Shown here piece by piece: positions 58,840 through 64,000 of a stretch of 64,000 bases of DNA (position 1 is the first letter of the stretch; every line of letters starts with the position of its first letter). The notes under the pieces are model-generated. The model was not told the origin of the DNA, searched no databases, and saw only the letters and a program-made list of their open reading frames with translations. Source of the stretch: Duganella aceris (GTDB lineage: Bacteria > Pseudomonadota > Gammaproteobacteria > Burkholderiales > Burkholderiaceae_D); NCBI RefSeq assembly GCF_011090165.1, contig NZ_JAADJT010000006.1:62001-126000 (forward strand), read 5' to 3'. A program made the position numbers and the translations under genes.

Positions 58840-58954
58840 GATATTTCCCTCGACTTTGATCTGGCCGGAAACGCGAAGTTCGCAACGGCCTACGATAAAA
58901 CGCTCTCGCCAAGTGTCCCTTCAGCGGACCGACCCTGCTTTGACGGAGCGCACC

Positions 58955-59794
58955 ATGTTTCTCTTTTCAGTGCTGCTGTTTTTCCTGCTGACGTGCTTTT
59001 GCGCCTGGCTGTTGCTGTTCCCCACCGGCCGCGAGCTGGTGACGCAATCGATGTCCGCCATCGGCCGTCGCATCGGGCAGCGTTTGCGCGGCGGCTATCG
59101 CCACGGCGCGGAGCAGGCTCAGGGATTACGGCGCGGTGCGGGCACGTCGCTGCGACGAAGCCTGGACCTCCTGCGCCGCCGCTACCTGCTGATCCTGTCG
59201 GCCGCCGTGCTGGCCATCGTGCCGACCATGCTGGCGCTGATGCTCAGCGGTCGCGGCATGCTGGGGGCCTACGACAGCGACACCCGCGCGGTCAACGACC
59301 AGGTGGCCGATCTGCTCAAGGGCGAGCAACTGGCGCCGCCGGCGCCGCTGCCGCCGCTGGTCTTCACCACGGCCGAGGTCACGCTGGTGCGGCCGATGCT
59401 CGACAGCGCCAACCGCAATTGGCAACTGCTCGATCCCGCGTTCGCGCAGCGCCTGCTGGCGGTGTTCAAGGTGATGCAGGAACAGCACGGCTACGACATG
59501 GCGATCCTGGAGGGCTACCGCAGTCCCGAGCGGCAGAACGCGCTGGCGCTGGCCGGCCCGAGCGTGACCAACGCCAAGGCCTTCCAGAGCTACCACCAGT
59601 TCGGCCTGGCGGCCGACTGCGCCTTCCTGCGCGACGGCAAGCTGGTGATTTCCGAAAAGGACCCGTGGGCGATGCGCGGCTACCGCCTGTACGGCGAAGC
59701 GGCCGAGGCCGCAGGCCTGACTTGGGGCGGGCGCTGGACCATGATGGATTTCGGCCACACCGAATTGCGCGTGCCCGGCACGGTGAAGAAATAG
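58955..59794 (+). CDS. M15 (VanY-like) peptidase of the T6SS locus
   Basis: A 279-residue membrane-anchored peptidase. There are two hydrophobic segments (about 1-22 and 82-102) and a periplasmic M15 domain with zinc ligands His214 and Asp221 (SYHQFGLAADC) and His268 (DFGHTEL). M15 enzymes cut peptidoglycan stem peptides. TagX of Acinetobacter, a VanY-like L,D-endopeptidase in a T6SS locus, is a precedent for clearing the cell wall so the membrane complex can assemble. The start is the ATG at 58955, with GGAG upstream. tssM follows. Confidence 0.85.
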   Translation: MFLFSVLLFFLLTCFCAWLLLFPTGRELVTQSMSAIGRRIGQRLRGGYRHGAEQAQGLRRGAGTSLRRSLDLLRRRYLLILSAAVLAIVPTMLALMLSGRGMLGAYDSDTRAVNDQVADLLKGEQLAPPAPLPPLVFTTAEVTLVRPMLDSANRNWQLLDPAFAQRLLAVFKVMQEQHGYDMAILEGYRSPERQNALALAGPSVTNAKAFQSYHQFGLAADCAFLRDGKLVISEKDPWAMRGYRLYGEAAEAAGLTWGGRWTMMDFGHTELRVPGTVKK

Positions 59795-59900
59795 CCGCGC
59801 GGAATTCATTGTTCTGGCTCAAGAAATGCCCGCATTGTTGGTGGCACCATTGATCGGTCCGCTTGCAGCCTGGGCGTTCCGCTTCCACCGGCCCCGACCT

Positions 59901-62900
59901 ATGATGCGCAGAATCTGGTACTTCCTGACCGATACCCGCCACCTCACGATCATCGGCCTGACGGCGATGGCGGCCTTGTTCTATCTCGGCGCGCAGGTGC
60001 TGGAACTAGCGCTGATCTGGGCGCTGGCGGCGACCGCGGTGATGCTGCTGCTGGCGGCGATGGTGTGGCTGTGGCGGCGCTGGCGCGCCAGGCGCGAGTC
60101 GGACCTGCTGGGGGCGGCGATCGGCGCCGCAGCCGACCCGCCGCGCGATCAGTCCGGGGCGGAGGTCAAGGCCATCCGCGAGAGCATGCTCAAGGCCATC
60201 GACACGATCAAGGGCTCGAAGCTCGGCATCGTCTCCGGCACGCGCGCCTTGTACGAGCTGCCTTGGTACATGATCATCGGCAATCCGGCCGCCGGCAAAA
60301 GCACGGCGATCACCAACTCCGGCTTGCAGTTCCCTTTCGCCGACGGCAAGATCGTGCAGGGCGTGGGCGGCACCCGCAACTGCGACTGGTTTTTCACCCC
60401 GGACGGCATCCTGCTCGACACCGCCGGCCGCTACTCGGTGCTGGACGAGCATCGCAGCGAGTGGTTCGGCTTCCTCGACCTGCTGAAGAAGTACCGCCGC
60501 CGGGCGCCGATCAACGGCATTCTGATCGCGGTCAGCATCGCCGAGCTGCGCGGCGACGATCCCGAAGCCGGCATCAAGCTGGCGCGCAGTCTGCGCAAGC
60601 GGGTGCAGGATTTGATCGAGCGGCTGGAGGTGTTCGCGCCGGTGTATGTGCTGTTCACCAAGGCCGATCTGATCGCCGGCTTCGGCGAGTTCTTCGCGCA
60701 GGCCGAGCGCGGCGAGCGCGAACGGGTCTGGGGCGCCACCATGCCGTACAAGCGCAAGGTCGGCATCCAGCAATTGCTGGCCTTCTTCGACACCAGCTTC
60801 GATGAGCTGTGCGACGGACTCAAGGCCATGAGCCTGGCCAACATGGGCCAGCAGCGGCGCGACCGCATGGAGCCGGGGGTGTTCACCTTCCCGTTGGAGT
60901 TCTCGACGATACGCGCGCCGCTGCGCGCTTTCCTGGTCACGCTGTTCGAGGAAAATCCGTTTCAGTTCAAGCCCGTGTTTCGCGGCTATTACTTCACCAG
61001 CGCGCTACAGGAGGGCATGCCGATCAGTGAACAATCGCAGCGCGTCGCCAAGCGTTTCGCGTTGACGGTGCCGGAGGCGCCGGCCGCCGCCGGGGCAGGG
61101 CAGTCGGGCTTCTTCCTGCTCGACCTGTTCCGCAAGGTGATCTTCGCCGACAAGGATCTGGTATCGCAGTACGCCAGCAAGAACAAGGTGCGGCTGACCT
61201 ATGTGGCCTTTTTCGCGGCGGCCGTGATGCTGGGCGTATCGTTGGGCGGCTGGAGCTGGTCCTACCTGGGCAATCGCCAACTGGTCAGCAACGTGCAGGC
61301 GGATCTCGACAAGGTCGTCAAACTGCAGGACAAGCGGCTCGACCTGCAATCGCGGCTGGAGGCGCTGGAGATCATCCAGGATCGCATCGAGCAGCTGGAG
61401 AAGTATCGCTCCGGTCGCCCGTGGTCGCTGCGCATGGGGCTTTATCAGGGCGAGCTGTTGGAGCGCAAGCTGCGCGAGGAATACTTCTCCGGCGTGCGCG
61501 AAGTGATGGTCAAACCGGTGATCGCCAACCTGGAGACGCTGCTGTCGGAGATGAACGCGCACGCGGACCAACTGCAAGTGCCGGGCGCTGCATCCGCCGC
61601 ACCGTCCGTCGCCGTCGCGCCCGGCCGCCAGTTCCAGGAAGCCTCCGCCACCAACGTCGATGATGCCTACAACGCGCTGAAGAGCTACCTGATGCTGTCC
61701 GATAAATCGCACGCCGAGCCAAGTCACCTGAACGACCAGCTGACGCGCTACTGGCGTGGATGGCTGGAGAACAATCGCGGCGCCATGCAACGCGAGCAGA
61801 TGATCCACAGCGCGGAGCGGCTGATGACGTTCTACCTGGCGCAGATCGCCGACCCGTCATGGCCGCGCGTCGATCTGAAGCTGGCGCTGGTCGACCTGTC
61901 GCGCGAAAACCTGAAGCGGGTGGTGCGCGGCATGCCGGCGCGGGAGCGCGTGTACGCGGACATCCGCGCCCGCGCCAACACACGCTACGCGGCGATGACG
62001 GTGGCGCGCATGGTCGGCGAGCAGGATCAGTCGCTGCTCACCGGCAGCTACGCCGTCCCCGGCGCCTACACCCGCGAGGCGTGGGAGAAGTTCGTGCAGA
62101 GCGCCTTCAGCGACGCCGCCACGCGCGAGCTGCAAAGCGCGGACTGGGTGCTGAAGACCGCCGCCCGCGACGACCTGACGCTGGAAGGCAGCCCCGAACA
62201 AATCCAGAAAGGACTGACCGATTTGTACAAGGCCGACTACGCGCGCGAATGGCAGAAGTTCGTCCAGGGCGTCACCATCGCCAATCTGAACGGCTTCGAC
62301 GCCGCCGTCACCGCGATGAACCGGCTCGGCGATCCGCAGGCGTCGCCGCTGTCCAAGCTGCTGAACACCATCCATCAGCAAACCTCCTGGGACAATCCGA
62401 CGGCGATGAGCGCCGAGCTGAAACAGGCGCAATCGGGCTTCGTCAACTGGATCAAGAACAGCCTGTTGCGGCGCGGACCATCGCAGATCAACGTGCAGGT
62501 GCAACTCGACCAGCCGCGCGACAAGCCCATGGGGCCGATCGGCCGCGAATTCGCCGGCGTCGCCCGGCTGGTGGCGGCCAAGGACAAGGACGCGTCGCTG
62601 ATGCGCGGCTACCTCGACGCGCTCTCCAAATTGCGTACCCGCTTGAATCAACTGAAGAACCAGGGCGATGCCGGCCCCGGCGCGCGCCAGTTCATGCAGC
62701 AGACGCTGGAAGGCAGCGGCTCCGAGCTGGCCGACGCGCTACGCTACGTCGACGAGCAAATGCTGACCGGGATGAGCGACGCGCAGAAGCAGGCGATCCG
62801 TCCGATCCTGGTGCGGCCGCTGATGCAGACCTTCTCGGTGCTGATCGCGCCGGCCGAAGCGGAAATCAACAAGACCTGGCTGGCGCAGGTGTACGAACCG

Positions 62901-63617
62901 TTCCAGCAAACGCTGGCCAACAAATATCCGTTCTCGCCAAACGCGCGCATCGAGGCCGCGAGCGCGGAAATCGCCCAGTTCTTCGGCCCGGACGGATTGA
63001 TCGCCAAATTCGCGGGAAGCGCCATGGGGCCGCTGGTACTGCGGCGCGGCGACGTGCTGGCGGCGCGCACCTGGGCCGACATGGGCATCACGCTGTCGCC
63101 GCAAACGGTGGCGCGCTTCCCCGGCTGGATCGCACCGATCGGCGCCGGCGGTGTGGCTTCCGCATCGGCCGCCGCACAGACGGTGTTCCAGCTGCAGCCG
63201 TTGCCGGCTCCCGGGACGCTGGAATACACGGTCGACATCGACGGCCAGCAGCTCCGCTACCGCAACACGCCGGCGCAGTGGGCCAATATGATCCATCCGA
63301 GTCCGCAGGGTGCGCCGGGCGCACGCATCACGGCGGTGGCCTTCGACGGCCGCAGCGTCGAGATCTTCAACGAGCCGGGACAGTTCGGGTTGAAACGCAT
63401 GATCGACGCGGCGGCCAAGCAGAAGCGCGACGGCGGCGTGTTCGAACTGCGCTGGACCAGCGGCGCCATCACGGTGGCGATGGGCCTGAAGATCATCAGC
63501 AGCCCGGAAAGCAGTGGCGCCGCCGCCGCGCCGCAGGATCAGGGCTTCAAGGGCATGCGGCTGCCGGAGACCATCGTTGGCGCTCCGGTCGCGGTGGCGA
63601 TGGGAGCGGCGCAATGA
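59901..63617 (+). CDS. tssM: Type VI secretion membrane protein TssM (IcmF)
   Basis: Inner-membrane core protein of the T6SS envelope complex, 1238 residues. N-terminal helices (about 13-58) are followed by a cytoplasmic GTPase-like domain with Walker A GNPAAGKST near residue 127, a third helix near 430-455, and a large periplasmic ImcF-related domain. The C-terminal segment ends in a region that contacts TssJ in other systems. The ATG at 59901 is preferred; the frame is open to 59826. It overlaps the tagF start (ATGA). Confidence 0.95.
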   Translation: MMRRIWYFLTDTRHLTIIGLTAMAALFYLGAQVLELALIWALAATAVMLLLAAMVWLWRRWRARRESDLLGAAIGAAADPPRDQSGAEVKAIRESMLKAIDTIKGSKLGIVSGTRALYELPWYMIIGNPAAGKSTAITNSGLQFPFADGKIVQGVGGTRNCDWFFTPDGILLDTAGRYSVLDEHRSEWFGFLDLLKKYRRRAPINGILIAVSIAELRGDDPEAGIKLARSLRKRVQDLIERLEVFAPVYVLFTKADLIAGFGEFFAQAERGERERVWGATMPYKRKVGIQQLLAFFDTSFDELCDGLKAMSLANMGQQRRDRMEPGVFTFPLEFSTIRAPLRAFLVTLFEENPFQFKPVFRGYYFTSALQEGMPISEQSQRVAKRFALTVPEAPAAAGAGQSGFFLLDLFRKVIFADKDLVSQYASKNKVRLTYVAFFAAAVMLGVSLGGWSWSYLGNRQLVSNVQADLDKVVKLQDKRLDLQSRLEALEIIQDRIEQLEKYRSGRPWSLRMGLYQGELLERKLREEYFSGVREVMVKPVIANLETLLSEMNAHADQLQVPGAASAAPSVAVAPGRQFQEASATNVDDAYNALKSYLMLSDKSHAEPSHLNDQLTRYWRGWLENNRGAMQREQMIHSAERLMTFYLAQIADPSWPRVDLKLALVDLSRENLKRVVRGMPARERVYADIRARANTRYAAMTVARMVGEQDQSLLTGSYAVPGAYTREAWEKFVQSAFSDAATRELQSADWVLKTAARDDLTLEGSPEQIQKGLTDLYKADYAREWQKFVQGVTIANLNGFDAAVTAMNRLGDPQASPLSKLLNTIHQQTSWDNPTAMSAELKQAQSGFVNWIKNSLLRRGPSQINVQVQLDQPRDKPMGPIGREFAGVARLVAAKDKDASLMRGYLDALSKLRTRLNQLKNQGDAGPGARQFMQQTLEGSGSELADALRYVDEQMLTGMSDAQKQAIRPILVRPLMQTFSVLIAPAEAEINKTWLAQVYEPFQQTLANKYPFSPNARIEAASAEIAQFFGPDGLIAKFAGSAMGPLVLRRGDVLAARTWADMGITLSPQTVARFPGWIAPIGAGGVASASAAAQTVFQLQPLPAPGTLEYTVDIDGQQLRYRNTPAQWANMIHPSPQGAPGARITAVAFDGRSVEIFNEPGQFGLKRMIDAAAKQKRDGGVFELRWTSGAITVAMGLKIISSPESSGAAAAPQDQGFKGMRLPETIVGAPVAVAMGAAQ

Positions 63618-64000
63618 AGCGCGGTCCGCAGAGCGCGCGCATCGGTTACTTCGGCAAGCTGCCCGCGCGCGGCGACTTTATCAAGGCCGCCGACAACCTG
63701 GCCTTGGCCAGCCTGCTGGACGACTGGCTGGCGGAGGTGATGAACGCGCTCAGCGCCGATCCGCGCTGGAAGCTCCATTACGACGCCATGCGTCCGCTGC
63801 ACTTCGCCTTCGTCGGCACGCGCAGCAGGCGCGCCATCGCCGGCCATCTGGCGGCCAGCAGCGATGCTTCGCAGCGGCGCTATCCCTTCCTCGGCATGAG
63901 CGCCATCGACGTCGAGGATCCACAAAACTTCGTGCCGCGCAGTCCGCTGGTGCTGGCGCCGCTGTGGCAAGCGTTGGAGCGTTTGACGGCGGAGGTTCAG
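63614..64000 (+). CDS. tagF: Type VI secretion protein TagF (ImpM), 3' truncated
   Basis: The first 129 codons of a TagF/ImpM-family protein. The N-terminal IGYFGKLPARGDF is the family signature, followed by SRRAIAGHL and RRYPFLGMSA. TagF represses T6SS assembly post-translationally in Pseudomonas. It overlaps tssM by four bases and runs off the window. Confidence 0.93.
   Translation, partial: MKRGPQSARIGYFGKLPARGDFIKAADNLALASLLDDWLAEVMNALSADPRWKLHYDAMRPLHFAFVGTRSRRAIAGHLAASSDASQRRYPFLGMSAIDVEDPQNFVPRSPLVLAPLWQALERLTAEVQ

Overview
The window is GC-rich chromosomal DNA from a betaproteobacterium, most likely Oxalobacteraceae (Massilia/Duganella/Telluria type). The reasons are housekeeping gene orders typical of Burkholderiales (sucA-sucB-lpdA-zapE; surE-pcm-nlpD-rpoS-rlmD; ndk-rlmN-pilW-rodZ-ispG-hisS-yfgM-bamB-der; hfq-hflX-hflK-hflC...hisZ-purA), plus PEP-CTERM sorting-signal proteins and a type VI secretion locus. 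No rRNA, CRISPR array, integrase or insertion sequence was seen. The genus is an inference; no database search was possible.

Layout. 1-6363: the 2-oxoglutarate dehydrogenase operon (sucA truncated by the window edge, sucB, a SHOCT/PspC membrane protein, lpdA), a terminator, and zapE. 6384-11477: a periplasmic coiled-coil protein, a PP2C phosphatase, a YdcH-type small protein, a DinG-type Fe-S helicase and a quinone oxidoreductase, with a GC-rich cruciform between the last two. 11616-14201: a two-gene module of a TIR-domain protein and a KGGTGR-motif ParA-like ATPase fused to five 42-residue TPRs. This is the best candidate for an undescribed conflict or signalling system. 14271-19535: surE-pcm-nlpD-rpoS and rlmD, with a 147-bp imperfect inverted repeat after rpoS. 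19596-30133: yccA, ndk and the rlmN-to-der operon. 30317-38175: hfq-hflXKC, a minus-strand siderophore-interacting protein, then hisZ, purA and a phosphoribosyltransferase.

38421-47586 is more accessory. It has two tandem PEP-CTERM proteins, a MarC-family protein, an AT-rich gap carrying a 34-residue peptide gene behind a good sigma-70 promoter, an SdpR/SdpI-like autorepressor-immunity pair with a visible promoter/operator, an alpha/beta hydrolase, divergent uvrB and aromatic aminotransferase, a first tRNA-Asn and a third PEP-CTERM protein.

46723-58010 is bounded and interrupted by three identical tRNA-Asn(GUU) genes. Between the second and third lie a DUF6447-like fusion protein, a respiratory cluster (di-haem and tri-haem cytochromes c, a tiny one-helix protein, CuA subunit II, ba3-type subunit I, a terminal di-haem cytochrome c), a DUF3334 protein with a small partner, and a TonB-dependent receptor. 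58102-64000 is the edge of a type VI secretion cluster: a divergent one-helix protein of unknown role, an M15 (VanY-like) peptidase, TssM and the start of TagF.
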